5,925 nt of DNA from JBBIOI01 sp037443425. Its GTDB lineage: Bacteria; Desulfobacterota; BSN033; UBA1163. Positions 1-5,925 of the stretch are shown here, piece by piece. The first letter of the stretch is position 1. Each line of letters begins with the position of its first letter. Below the pieces are notes generated by a model. It ran no database searches. It was not told the DNA's origin and was given only the letters and a program-made list of their open reading frames with translations. Position numbers and translations under genes: made by a program. Where the stretch lies: positions 1-5,925 of the forward strand of contig JBBIOI010000163.1 in assembly GCA_037443425.1 (NCBI GenBank), given 5' to 3'.

Positions 1-330
1 AGGTACTTCTTTAAACCTTCCAAGCCTTCGAAGGATTTGTATCAATATCTCTTTTTTCGATTCGGGTTGTATTGAATAATCAATATGTTGCCACTGACAT
101 CCTCCACATTTACCAAAAAGATTACATTGAGGCAAAACCCTCCACGGTGATGGTTTAAGAAGCTCTTTTATTACCCCTATTGAAAAGGTCTTTTTGTCTT
201 CAACAATCTCTATAAGGCCTTCGTCTTTTGTTACACTTAAAGGAACAAATAAAACCTTTCCATCAATATGGGTTACACCGTAACCTTTGAATGCCAGAGA
301 TTCGATTTGGGCCGTAACTTGTTTTCCCAT
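1..330 (-). CDS. rlmD: TrmA/RlmD-family 23S rRNA (uracil-C5)-methyltransferase, N-terminal part (3' end outside window)
   Basis: This is the first 110 codons of a SAM-dependent enzyme that methylates C5 of a uridine in RNA; the frame is still open at base 1. Residues 1-55 look like a TRAM RNA-binding domain (VTAQIESLAFKGYGVTHIDG). It is followed by the family's Fe-S signature: Cys69, Cys75 and Cys78 in a C-x5-C-x2-C pattern with the text CNLFGKCGGCQWQH. In characterised members these cysteines plus a later one bind a 4Fe-4S cluster; the later cysteine, the SAM-binding fold and the catalytic Cys/Glu lie outside the window. The family is clear, but the exact target is not: RlmD (U1939), RlmC, RlmCD and TrmA homologues share this N-terminus, so the symbol is a best guess. 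The ATG at 330-328 puts the TRAM domain directly at the N-terminus but has no obvious Shine-Dalgarno. An upstream in-frame TTG at 399-397 is the alternative start. The gene is transcribed divergently from accD. Confidence 0.85.
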   Translation of the reverse strand, partial: MGKQVTAQIESLAFKGYGVTHIDGKVLFVPLSVTKDEGLIEIVEDKKTFSIGVIKELLKPSPWRVLPQCNLFGKCGGCQWQHIDYSIQPESKKEILIQILRRLGRFKEVP

Positions 331-370
331 CAATAAATAAATACCATTTATCAATAAACATCTCAAATTT

Positions 371-387
371 TGTGATAAATTCTCACA
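371..387. promoter_or_regulatory. 17-nt near-perfect palindrome, possible operator
   Basis: The sequence TGTGATAAATTCTCACA is an inverted repeat about base 379 with one mismatched pair (376/382). Its TGTGA and TCACA arms resemble half-sites of the CRP/FNR family, but the spacer is 7 nt rather than the 6 nt of a classical CRP site. It lies in the divergent spacer and overlaps the candidate -10 of the leftward promoter. Which regulator, if any, binds it cannot be told from this window. Confidence 0.35.
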
Positions 388-399
388 GGGTCTTTTCAA
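372..399 (-). promoter_or_regulatory. Candidate weak promoter for the methyltransferase gene
   Basis: Read on the minus strand, TTGAAA (399-394) is followed after 16 nt by TATCAC (377-372), five and four matches respectively to the sigma70 consensus. Transcription would start roughly 35 nt before the ATG at 330. The 17-nt palindrome at 371-387 covers the -10 hexamer, as an operator would. This is a pattern match only. Confidence 0.2.
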
Positions 400-437
400 C
401 CCACCTCCACACTATGAAAAGATATTTTTAATTAATT

Positions 438-453
438 TTTCAGAGCTCTTAAA
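438..453. repeat. 16-nt near-perfect palindrome upstream of accD
   Basis: TTTCAGAGCTCTTAAA is symmetric around 445/446, with a perfect AGAGCTCT core and a single mismatched pair (441/450). It ends 8 nt before the TTGACA at 462. The position suits a transcription-factor site for the accD operon, but short palindromes also arise by chance in AT-rich DNA. Confidence 0.25.
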
Positions 454-461
454 TTGATAAA

Positions 462-494
462 TTGACAACTTTGCAGGTTTTTGTTAGTTATATT
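462..494 (+). promoter_or_regulatory. Candidate sigma70-type promoter for the accD operon
   Basis: A perfect TTGACA lies at 462-467. The best -10-like hexamer downstream is TATATT at 489-494, but the spacer would be 21 nt, longer than the usual 16-18. At a 17-nt spacing the hexamer at 485-490 (TAGTTA) is a poor match. A further TATAAA at 499-504 lies too close to the gene and too far from TTGACA. The position, directly upstream of the first gene of the operon, makes a promoter here expected, but the exact hexamers are uncertain. Confidence 0.3.
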
Positions 495-511
495 AACCTA
501 TAAAGGAAAAT

Positions 512-529
512 ATGGGTAAAGAAGAATGA
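512..529 (+). other. Possible five-codon leader ORF overlapping the accD start
   Basis: An ATG at 512 opens the frame MGKEE followed by TGA at 527-529, and that TGA overlaps the accD ATG (526-528) as ATGA. The mini-ORF is preceded by AAGGA at 503-507, about 4 nt upstream, a better Shine-Dalgarno than anything at normal distance from the accD ATG itself. This could couple accD translation to termination on the mini-ORF. Translation of it is inferred, not shown. Confidence 0.3.
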
Positions 530-1386
530 GTTGGTTTAAGAAAAAGGAAGATCTGGAAAAAGAAGAAAAGGAAAGAAGGGAAGGACAAAGGTTTTCGGAT
601 GACCTCTGGATAAAGTGTAATTCATGCAATCAGATGATCTATAGGAAGATGATAGAACAGAATTTCCAGGTCTGCCCGAAATGCAATTACCACTTTCAGA
701 TTCCGGCAAGAAAGAGGATAGAATCTTTAATAGATCCAGGGACTTTTATTGAATATGACGAAGATATGGTTTCAAGTGATCCACTTGAATTTAAAGACAC
801 AAAACGCTATCCACATCGTATAAAGGAGTCTCAAGAGACAACAGGCCAGAAGGATGCAATCATATGTGGTGAGGGAAAGATCGAGGGGCAACCCGTAATG
901 ATAGGGATTTTTGAATTTAACTTTATGGGAGGAAGTCTTGGTTCGGTAGTTGGAGAAAAGATAACTCGTCTCATTGAAAGGGCTATAGAGAAAAGAGTAG
1001 GGGTTGTGATCTTTTGTGCCTCTGGGGGGGCAAGGATGCAGGAAGGTATACTTTCATTAATGCAAATGGCAAAGATGAGTGCTGCACTTGCAAGATTACA
1101 TGAAGCCGGGCTTCCTTATATATCTGTATTAACAGATCCTACTACAGGAGGTGTAACAGCAAGCATTGGAATGCTTGGAGATGTTATTATAGCAGAGCCA
1201 AAGGCAATGATCGGATTTGCTGGGCCACGTGTTATAAAGGAGACTATCAGGGCTGAACTTCCTGAAGGGTTTCAGAGGGCAGAATATCTTTTTGAACATG
1301 GGATGATCGATCTTATTGTTGAGCGAAAAGATTTGCGTCATACAATTGCATTAATTTTAGAGATACTTAAACCAAGAGATAAATAG
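526..1386 (+). CDS. accD: Acetyl-CoA carboxylase carboxyltransferase subunit beta
   Basis: The cytoplasmic beta subunit pairs with AccA to move the carboxyl group from biotin-carboxyl carrier protein to acetyl-CoA, giving malonyl-CoA for fatty-acid synthesis. At 286 aa it has normal length. A zinc ribbon is formed by Cys31, Cys34, Cys50 and Cys53. The crotonase-fold core follows, with MGGSLGSVVGEK (134-145), SGGARMQEG (166-174), LTDPTTGGVTAS (202-213) and AEPKAMIGFAGPRVI (223-237), all close to the E. coli protein. Residues 5-22 form an unusually charged Lys/Glu/Arg stretch before the zinc ribbon. The MSWF start matches the typical AccD N-terminus, so the ATG at 526 is favoured even though its own Shine-Dalgarno is weak. 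It is the first gene of the accD-folC-lptD run. In E. coli the AccD/AccA complex is reported to bind its own mRNA through the zinc ribbon; whether that happens here is unknown. Confidence 0.97.
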   Translation: MSWFKKKEDLEKEEKERREGQRFSDDLWIKCNSCNQMIYRKMIEQNFQVCPKCNYHFQIPARKRIESLIDPGTFIEYDEDMVSSDPLEFKDTKRYPHRIKESQETTGQKDAIICGEGKIEGQPVMIGIFEFNFMGGSLGSVVGEKITRLIERAIEKRVGVVIFCASGGARMQEGILSLMQMAKMSAALARLHEAGLPYISVLTDPTTGGVTASIGMLGDVIIAEPKAMIGFAGPRVIKETIRAELPEGFQRAEYLFEHGMIDLIVERKDLRHTIALILEILKPRDK

Positions 1387-1396
1387 GTGATTTTCC

Positions 1397-2689
1397 ATGG
1401 AGGAAAGTAAATATAGAGAATCATTAAAGTATCTTTATGGTCTTGAAAAATATGGAATGGTGTTTGGTCTTACCCAGATAAGGAGGATTCTTGAGGCAAT
1501 AGGAAATCCCCACGAAGAGTTTTTCTCCATTCACATTGGTGGTACAAATGGGAAAGGTTCAACAGCAGCCATGATAGCCTCGATATTGGAGAAGGAAGGT
1601 TATAAAGTAGGACTTTATACCTCACCCCACCTCATAAATTTTACAGAGAGGATTAAGATAAATGGTAAAGATATAGAGGAAGAAGAGGTAGTAAAATTAA
1701 CCAACTGGATGAAAGAGGTGGTTGAAGCTCATGGGCTCGAGCCACATTTTACCTTCTTTGATTTCACTACAGCAATGGCATTTCAATATTTTAAACAAAA
1801 TATGGTAGATTTGGCTGTGTTGGAAGTAGGCCTTGGGGGAAGACTTGATTCTACCAATGTTGTTAATCCACTCCTGAGTATCATTACAAATATTTCTAAG
1901 GATCATATGGAGTATCTGGGAAGAAGTATCCTAAAGATAGCGGGAGAAAAGGCTGGTATTATTAAGCCAAAAAGACCTCTAATAACTGCAGTCTCTCAAG
2001 CACGCGTTGTTAATCTATTTTCAAAGATATGTAAGGAAAAAGATTCACCCCTTTATAGGGTTGGTAAGGATTTTAAATACATAATTCGAGATGATATGAA
2101 CTTTGATTATGAAGGATTAAACAGGAAGCTCTGGGGGGTACATATAAATCTTATGGGATTTCATCAAATCGTTAATGCTACCACAGCCCTTGGTGCAATA
2201 GAAGTTTTAGAAGATCTTGGTTATACAGTTTCAACAGAGGCAATGCTTAAAGGACTAAGGGAGGTTCACTGGCCAGGAAGATTAGAGATAGTCTCTCAAT
2301 CGCCCATGGTTATCCTCGATGGTGCACATAACCAAGCTGGAGCAACTGTGCTAAAGGAATATCTTGAGAAGGGATTAAAATATAGGCGTCTTATCCTTTT
2401 AGTTGGGATTATGAAGGATAAGGATATAAAATCTATACTTCACCTCCTTACCCCTATGGCTGATCAAGTAATACTTACTCAACCTAATAATGAAAGGGCT
2501 GCCTCTCCATTTTTACTTCAAAAAAGAATGGAAAATAACAATAAAAAGGTGTGGCTCATAGAAGATATAAAAGAGGCAATCCAGAAAGGTCTTTCTTTGA
2601 TGGAGAAAGAAGATCTTCTTTGCATTACGGGCTCTCTTTATACAGTGGGAGAGGCAAGGTCCTTTTTCCAATCCCGGGGGATGAGATGA
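1397..2689 (+). CDS. folC: Folylpolyglutamate synthase / dihydrofolate synthase (Mur ligase family)
   Basis: This cytoplasmic ATP-dependent ligase adds glutamate to folates and, in many bacteria, also to dihydropteroate. The 430-aa length is normal. Motifs in order: P-loop GTNGKGST (49-56), TSPHLINFTERI (75-86) for substrate contact, LEVGLGGRLDSTN (142-154), ITNISKDHMEYLG (163-175), the segment IAGEKAGIIK whose Lys185 matches the carbamylated lysine of Mur-type ligases, WPGRLE (292-297), and the C-terminal domain motif DGAHN (308-312). Whether it is bifunctional cannot be read from sequence alone. The start ATG at 1397 is supported by AGGTGA at 1385-1390, six nt upstream and overlapping the accD stop. 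The gap after accD is 10 nt, and the stop codon overlaps the lptD start. accD-folC adjacency is also found in E. coli and many other proteobacteria. Confidence 0.96.
   Translation: MEESKYRESLKYLYGLEKYGMVFGLTQIRRILEAIGNPHEEFFSIHIGGTNGKGSTAAMIASILEKEGYKVGLYTSPHLINFTERIKINGKDIEEEEVVKLTNWMKEVVEAHGLEPHFTFFDFTTAMAFQYFKQNMVDLAVLEVGLGGRLDSTNVVNPLLSIITNISKDHMEYLGRSILKIAGEKAGIIKPKRPLITAVSQARVVNLFSKICKEKDSPLYRVGKDFKYIIRDDMNFDYEGLNRKLWGVHINLMGFHQIVNATTALGAIEVLEDLGYTVSTEAMLKGLREVHWPGRLEIVSQSPMVILDGAHNQAGATVLKEYLEKGLKYRRLILLVGIMKDKDIKSILHLLTPMADQVILTQPNNERAASPFLLQKRMENNNKKVWLIEDIKEAIQKGLSLMEKEDLLCITGSLYTVGEARSFFQSRGMR
2676..2689 (+). promoter_or_regulatory. Ribosome-binding site and ATGA stop/start overlap that fix the lptD start
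   Basis: The run GGGGG at 2676-2680 sits 5 nt before the ATG at 2686. That ATG shares bases with the folC stop TGA (2687-2689) in an ATGA overlap, a classic layout for translational coupling. The longer in-frame reading from the ATG at 2551 would add 45 residues lying inside folC and would bury the signal peptide, so 2686 is the better start. Confidence 0.75.
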
Positions 2690-4836
2690 GATTTCATCGA
2701 ATCATTCTGGGTTTTCTTTTCCTTTCCCTGATTAAAAATACATTTGCAATCGAACTAAATCTGGAGAGGGCAGATCTGATTAAGGGAGAAGCCCCTATTG
2801 AGATTGAGGCAGAACGTCTTATCTTCGATAGAGATACCGGTATCTATCAAGCACATGGGAAGGTAGAAGTGACACGTGAAGAATTCTTCCTCAAAGCAGA
2901 TCATATACAACTTAACATGACTACTAAAGATGTGATTGCCTGGGGAAATGTAGTGATGGGAGAAATGGAGGATTTAATAGAATGCGAAAGATTGGAGGTG
3001 AACCTTGATACAAAGACAGGAAGGATTACAAAGGCGAAGATATTTTTAAAAGATCAGAATTTTCATATAAGTGGAAAGGAGATAGAAAAATTAGGAGAAA
3101 ATCATTATCGAATTAAAGAAGGATCTTTTACAACTTGTGATGGAGATCGACCAGCCTGGAAATTTACGGTAAAAGAGCTGGAGGTATTTGAGATCGCTCT
3201 GGGTGGTTTTGGGATTGCCAGAGGGGCTATTCCTCATATAAAAAATATCCCTCTCTTTTATATGCCTTTGGGGGTCTTTCCAATAAGAAAGGAAAGGCAA
3301 ACAGGGTTTCTTTTTCCCCATTTTGGATATTCAAAAAAATACGGGCCAGAAATAAAGAATGCATTTTACTGGGCTATTGCTAAAAACATGGACGCAACAT
3401 TTTTTTTGGACTGGCTTGGTGATAGGGGATTTAAAGAAGGTTTAGAATATAGATATGCATTTACGAGGGATACAAAAGGGGAGGCAAGATTTCACTTTAT
3501 TGATGATAATGTAAAAGATAAAAATCGTTATGCATTCTTTATACAACATGAACAAAAATTTTTAGAAAATCTCTATATAAAAGCTAATATTAATCATATA
3601 AGTGATCATGAGTATCATAGAGATTTTGATGACGATCTTCCTGAGATTGCAAAGATTGATTCACGAAGTCGACAGCAATTGAGATCAGAAATCTTTGGTG
3701 GTAAGAACTGGGATAGATTCAGTCTAATAGCAAGTGGCGTAGTCTATGATGATTTAACAAAAGATAGTAACGATGAGACCATTCAAAAATTACCTCAATT
3801 AAGTTTTCATGCCTATCCACAAAATTTTTTAAATATGCCGTTAATTTTTGACTTTATATCTTCATATACACATTTCTGGAGAGAGAAGGGACTCTCGGCT
3901 CATAGAGGAGATTTACTTCCAAGACTTTCTTATCCAATACGTATTTTTGATGTATTGAAGATTAATCCAGATATTGGATTTAGGCAAACGTTGTATAGGA
4001 CATATGAAGATGAATTGAATAGATATGAAAAATGGGATTCAAGGAGTACTTTTGATACTGGAATTAAGACCTCGGTTGAGTTTTATAAGGTTTTTGAAGG
4101 AGAAAAGATCCCCTTTCTGTCTAACCTTTTTAAGGTTGATAAATGGTTACACATGTTTGAACCAGAGGTATCATATCGTTACTCTCCAAGAGTTGACCAG
4201 AAAGATCTTCCAATCTTTGATGAGGTAGATCGTATTCCTTATACAAATCAAATATCCTATGGGATTACACAGCGTTTTGTTGGACGATCAGGCCAAAATC
4301 CATCTCAGATCAAAGAATATGTTAGACTTAAAGTCTTTCAGGACTATAGTATAGGAGATCCTTATATAGATTTAAAAGGAGAAAAAAGACCATTTTCAAA
4401 CATAAAGGCTGAATTGTGGTGGGATTTTAGTCCATACATCGATATAAGATGGGATGGGGAATTTAATCCGCATAGAGCCAATTTTGATATATCAAACGTT
4501 TTATTTAATCTAAAAGACAGAAGAGGGGATGCATTTCAGGCACAATATCGATTTACAAAAGGGAATATAAAAGAGGCAAACCTTGCCACACGTATTAAAA
4601 TAATACCACCTTTATATATCTTTGGTTCTATTAAATATAATCTACTCGAAAAATGGAGGGTTGAGAGTATTTATGGGGCCCAGTATCAGGCCCAATGCTG
4701 GATGATGGCCTTTACAATAGAGGATAAAAACCGCTCTCCTGATAGAACACAGAGGAGGGATATTAAGTATCAATTGTATTTTAACCTATTAGGGATTGGG
4801 TCAGTCGGGAAAAGGCCATACCTGATGAGTTTATAA
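2686..4836 (+). CDS. lptD: LPS-assembly protein LptD (outer-membrane barrel)
   Basis: LptD (Imp/OstA) is the outer-membrane barrel that, with lipoprotein LptE, inserts LPS into the outer leaflet. From the ATG at 2686 the protein has 716 aa, slightly shorter than E. coli LptD. Residues 1-21 are a signal peptide (basic MRFHR, hydrophobic core, cleavage after TFA). Residues about 38-150 form the periplasmic LptA/OstA-like jellyroll (IEAERLIFDRDTGIYQAHGK). The barrel domain begins with the conserved family text around 179-220, including IKNIPLFYMPLGVFPIRK and TGFLFPHFGYSKKYG. The rest shows alternating aromatic beta-strand patterns and ends in a typical last strand (LYFNLLGIGSVG). There are only three cysteines: 100, 151 (GSFTTC) and 671 (YQAQC). 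The latter two match E. coli Cys173 and one of its Cys724/725 pair, so one interdomain disulfide can form. The gene overlaps folC by 4 nt, suggesting coupled translation. Confidence 0.95.
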   Translation: MRFHRIILGFLFLSLIKNTFAIELNLERADLIKGEAPIEIEAERLIFDRDTGIYQAHGKVEVTREEFFLKADHIQLNMTTKDVIAWGNVVMGEMEDLIECERLEVNLDTKTGRITKAKIFLKDQNFHISGKEIEKLGENHYRIKEGSFTTCDGDRPAWKFTVKELEVFEIALGGFGIARGAIPHIKNIPLFYMPLGVFPIRKERQTGFLFPHFGYSKKYGPEIKNAFYWAIAKNMDATFFLDWLGDRGFKEGLEYRYAFTRDTKGEARFHFIDDNVKDKNRYAFFIQHEQKFLENLYIKANINHISDHEYHRDFDDDLPEIAKIDSRSRQQLRSEIFGGKNWDRFSLIASGVVYDDLTKDSNDETIQKLPQLSFHAYPQNFLNMPLIFDFISSYTHFWREKGLSAHRGDLLPRLSYPIRIFDVLKINPDIGFRQTLYRTYEDELNRYEKWDSRSTFDTGIKTSVEFYKVFEGEKIPFLSNLFKVDKWLHMFEPEVSYRYSPRVDQKDLPIFDEVDRIPYTNQISYGITQRFVGRSGQNPSQIKEYVRLKVFQDYSIGDPYIDLKGEKRPFSNIKAELWWDFSPYIDIRWDGEFNPHRANFDISNVLFNLKDRRGDAFQAQYRFTKGNIKEANLATRIKIIPPLYIFGSIKYNLLEKWRVESIYGAQYQAQCWMMAFTIEDKNRSPDRTQRRDIKYQLYFNLLGIGSVGKRPYLMSL

Positions 4837-4842
4837 CTTATC

Positions 4843-4852
4843 GGGGGTATTG
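4843..4852 (+). promoter_or_regulatory. Ribosome-binding site of the TPR-GHL13 gene
   Basis: GGGGG at 4843-4847 lies 5 nt before the ATG at 4853, the same spacing and the same G-run type as at lptD. It supports the ATG at 4853 over the in-frame ATG at 4865, which would shorten the signal peptide. The 16-nt gap after lptD contains no terminator hairpin. Confidence 0.6.
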
Positions 4853-5925
4853 ATGAGAAAATTTATGATTAAGGCAATTTCAATTTTTCTTTTATTCTTT
4901 TTATTTATATCTTTTATTCAAGGAGAAGAAAAACCTATAAAAGCTGGAGATCTATATGACCTGGGCATGGAGCTATTTTATAATGGGAGGTATGAAGAGG
5001 CTATCGAGCAGTTCTCTAAATTGATTCAAACATTCCCACAAAGTAAATTGGTGTCTTATTCACATTACATGATCGGTGTATCACTATTAAGTAACAAGCA
5101 GTTTGAAGAGGCACTCGAGAAGTTCAACTTTTATTTAAAGACATATCCTGATGGTGATCGAGTAAAGGAGGCAGAAAGAGGGGTTAATATTTGTCTGGAA
5201 AAAACAAAGGAGAAAAATGTTAAAAAAGATATCTCCATTACAAATATTAATTTTGAAGAAAAGAAGATAAATAATATTCCTACAGAATTACAAAAAAATT
5301 TGGAGCCAAAAGAAGTACCGTCTAAAAAGATTAATAGAAGGATATGCGCCCAGATCTTCTATTTAGATGGAAGAAGTCTTAGTGATGTTGAAAAGACGAT
5401 AAAGGAGCTTAAAAAGGCAGGTATAGATACAATAATCTTTAGAGTTTTTCAAAACAAGGGGGATAGGACTTACAGGTTTTTAAAACCTCGTAATGACGCA
5501 GGCGTCTATTTTAACACAGAACATGCACCCGTGGTTTATGATCTATTAGGGAAGATCGCCGATATAGTGCATCGAAATGGGATGGATATATTTGCCTGGA
5601 TGACAACAAGATATGCGGATTTTGGATTGGAAGTAAAATCTGAATATAGATGTAAAAGTTATAACTTCGATACTAAAAAGATTGAAATTTCTCGGGGTCT
5701 TAATCTATTCCATCCCGATATACTAAGACGTCTTGAAGGTATTTACAGAGACCTTGCCCGTTATCAAATCGATGGGATCCTTTTTCAGGATGATCTGATA
5801 CTCAGGCATAATGAAGACTTTAGTACCGAGGCAAATAAGGCTTTCTTAAGGGAATATGGCTTTTCGCCTCATCCTGACACTTTTTATATCGAGCCCTATA
5901 AATCGGATTCTGGGAAGTATTATGT
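4853..5925 (+). CDS. Exported TPR protein with a PgaB-like C-terminal glycoside hydrolase (GHL13) domain; 3' end outside window
   Basis: The frame gives 357 codons and is open at the window end. Residues 1-24 are a signal peptide (basic start, Leu/Phe/Ile-rich core, likely cleavage after SFIQG) without a lipobox. Two TPR-like helical pairs follow at about 33-66 (LGMELFYNGRYEEAIEQFSK) and 69-102 (IGVSLLSNKQFEEALEKF), as in YbgF/BamD-type proteins. Residues 103-162 are a charged linker. From about 163 the protein resembles the C-terminal domain of PgaB/BpsB (GHL13, a TIM-barrel-like glycoside hydrolase domain that cleaves de-N-acetylated PNAG): AGIDTIIFRVFQ (189-200), YFNTEHAPVV, DIFAWMTTRYADF, LNLFHPDILRRLEGIYRDLA and DGILFQDD (307-314). 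The paired Asp313-Asp314 fits the acidic active-site motif of that family. No N-terminal polysaccharide deacetylase domain is present, so this is not a PgaB orthologue. The likely site is the periplasm or cell surface, acting on an amino-sugar polymer. The fold is fairly sure; the substrate is not known. Confidence 0.75.
   Translation, partial: MRKFMIKAISIFLLFFLFISFIQGEEKPIKAGDLYDLGMELFYNGRYEEAIEQFSKLIQTFPQSKLVSYSHYMIGVSLLSNKQFEEALEKFNFYLKTYPDGDRVKEAERGVNICLEKTKEKNVKKDISITNINFEEKKINNIPTELQKNLEPKEVPSKKINRRICAQIFYLDGRSLSDVEKTIKELKKAGIDTIIFRVFQNKGDRTYRFLKPRNDAGVYFNTEHAPVVYDLLGKIADIVHRNGMDIFAWMTTRYADFGLEVKSEYRCKSYNFDTKKIEISRGLNLFHPDILRRLEGIYRDLARYQIDGILFQDDLILRHNEDFSTEANKAFLREYGFSPHPDTFYIEPYKSDSGKYY

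Larger units (their letters stand above)
331..525. promoter_or_regulatory. Divergent intergenic region between the methyltransferase gene and accD
   Basis: This 195-nt spacer between two gene starts must hold promoters for both directions. It is very AT-rich in its right half. Visible elements are a 17-nt palindrome at 371-387, a 16-nt palindrome at 438-453, a tandem AAATTGA repeat at 451-457 and 459-465, a TTGACA at 462-467, and a possible five-codon leader ORF at 512-529. No tRNA, no rho-independent terminator and no longer ORF with coding character was seen here. Its regulatory role is inferred from the divergent gene layout. Confidence 0.6.

Noticed and set aside
1129..1341. Minus-strand 70-codon open frame inside accD
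   Set aside because: Antisense to the conserved catalytic core of AccD. The translation is Cys/Ser-rich with no domain and no start signal.
1697..1906. Minus-strand 69-codon open frame inside folC
   Set aside because: Antisense shadow of well-conserved FolC motifs, with no family resemblance.
2551..2685. Longer lptD reading from an upstream in-frame ATG, adding 45 residues
   Set aside because: The added part lies wholly inside folC, reads as a basic non-family sequence and would place the signal peptide internally. The ATG at 2686 has a Shine-Dalgarno, a stop/start overlap and a clean signal peptide.
3091..3321. Minus-strand 76-codon open frame inside lptD
   Set aside because: Antisense to the most conserved LptD segment, with no recognisable product.
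4025..4228. Plus-strand 67-codon open frame inside lptD in another frame
   Set aside because: Lies within the barrel-coding region, with no coding character distinct from the lptD frame.
4837..4852. Possible terminator between lptD and the following gene
   Set aside because: The 16-nt gap holds only a G-run Shine-Dalgarno. There is no hairpin and no U-tract.
1..5925. Mobile elements, CRISPR arrays, tRNAs or frameshifted genes
   Set aside because: No transposase, long inverted or direct repeats, repeat-spacer pattern or tRNA-like cloverleaf was seen. All main frames read through without breaks and base use looks even across the window.

Overview
The window is AT-rich, below 40% G+C as judged by eye, with heavy use of AGA/AGG and ATA codons. 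It is densely packed with bacterial housekeeping genes. LptD, with a signal peptide and a C-terminal outer-membrane barrel, shows that the host is a Gram-negative bacterium that exports LPS or a similar glycolipid. The arrangement accD-folC-lptD and the style of the proteins fit a low-GC Desulfobacterota (former Deltaproteobacteria) or a related lineage. That placement is an inference, and no rRNA or other marker is present to settle it.

Layout. Positions 1-330 (minus strand) hold the first 110 codons of a TrmA/RlmD-family uracil-C5 RNA methyltransferase, cut by the window edge. Positions 331-525 are a 195-nt AT-rich divergent spacer. It contains two short near-perfect palindromes, a TTGACA box facing accD, a weak promoter-like pair facing the methyltransferase gene, and a possible five-codon leader ORF that overlaps the accD start. 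A plus-strand gene run follows: accD (526-1386), folC (1397-2689), lptD (2686-4836) and a gene that runs off the right edge (4853-5925). The gaps are 10 nt, a 4-nt ATGA overlap and 16 nt, so this is almost certainly one operon. No terminator was seen inside it.

Function. AccD makes malonyl-CoA with AccA, FolC polyglutamylates folates, and LptD inserts LPS in the outer membrane. The last gene is the least ordinary. It encodes an exported protein with two TPR-like helical repeats, a charged linker, and a domain that I recognise as resembling the C-terminal glycoside-hydrolase-like domain (GHL13) of PgaB/BpsB, the poly-N-acetylglucosamine (PNAG) processing enzymes. The N-terminal polysaccharide deacetylase domain that normally accompanies it in PgaB is absent and is replaced by the TPR segment. 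This architecture next to lptD is the best candidate in the window for something poorly described.
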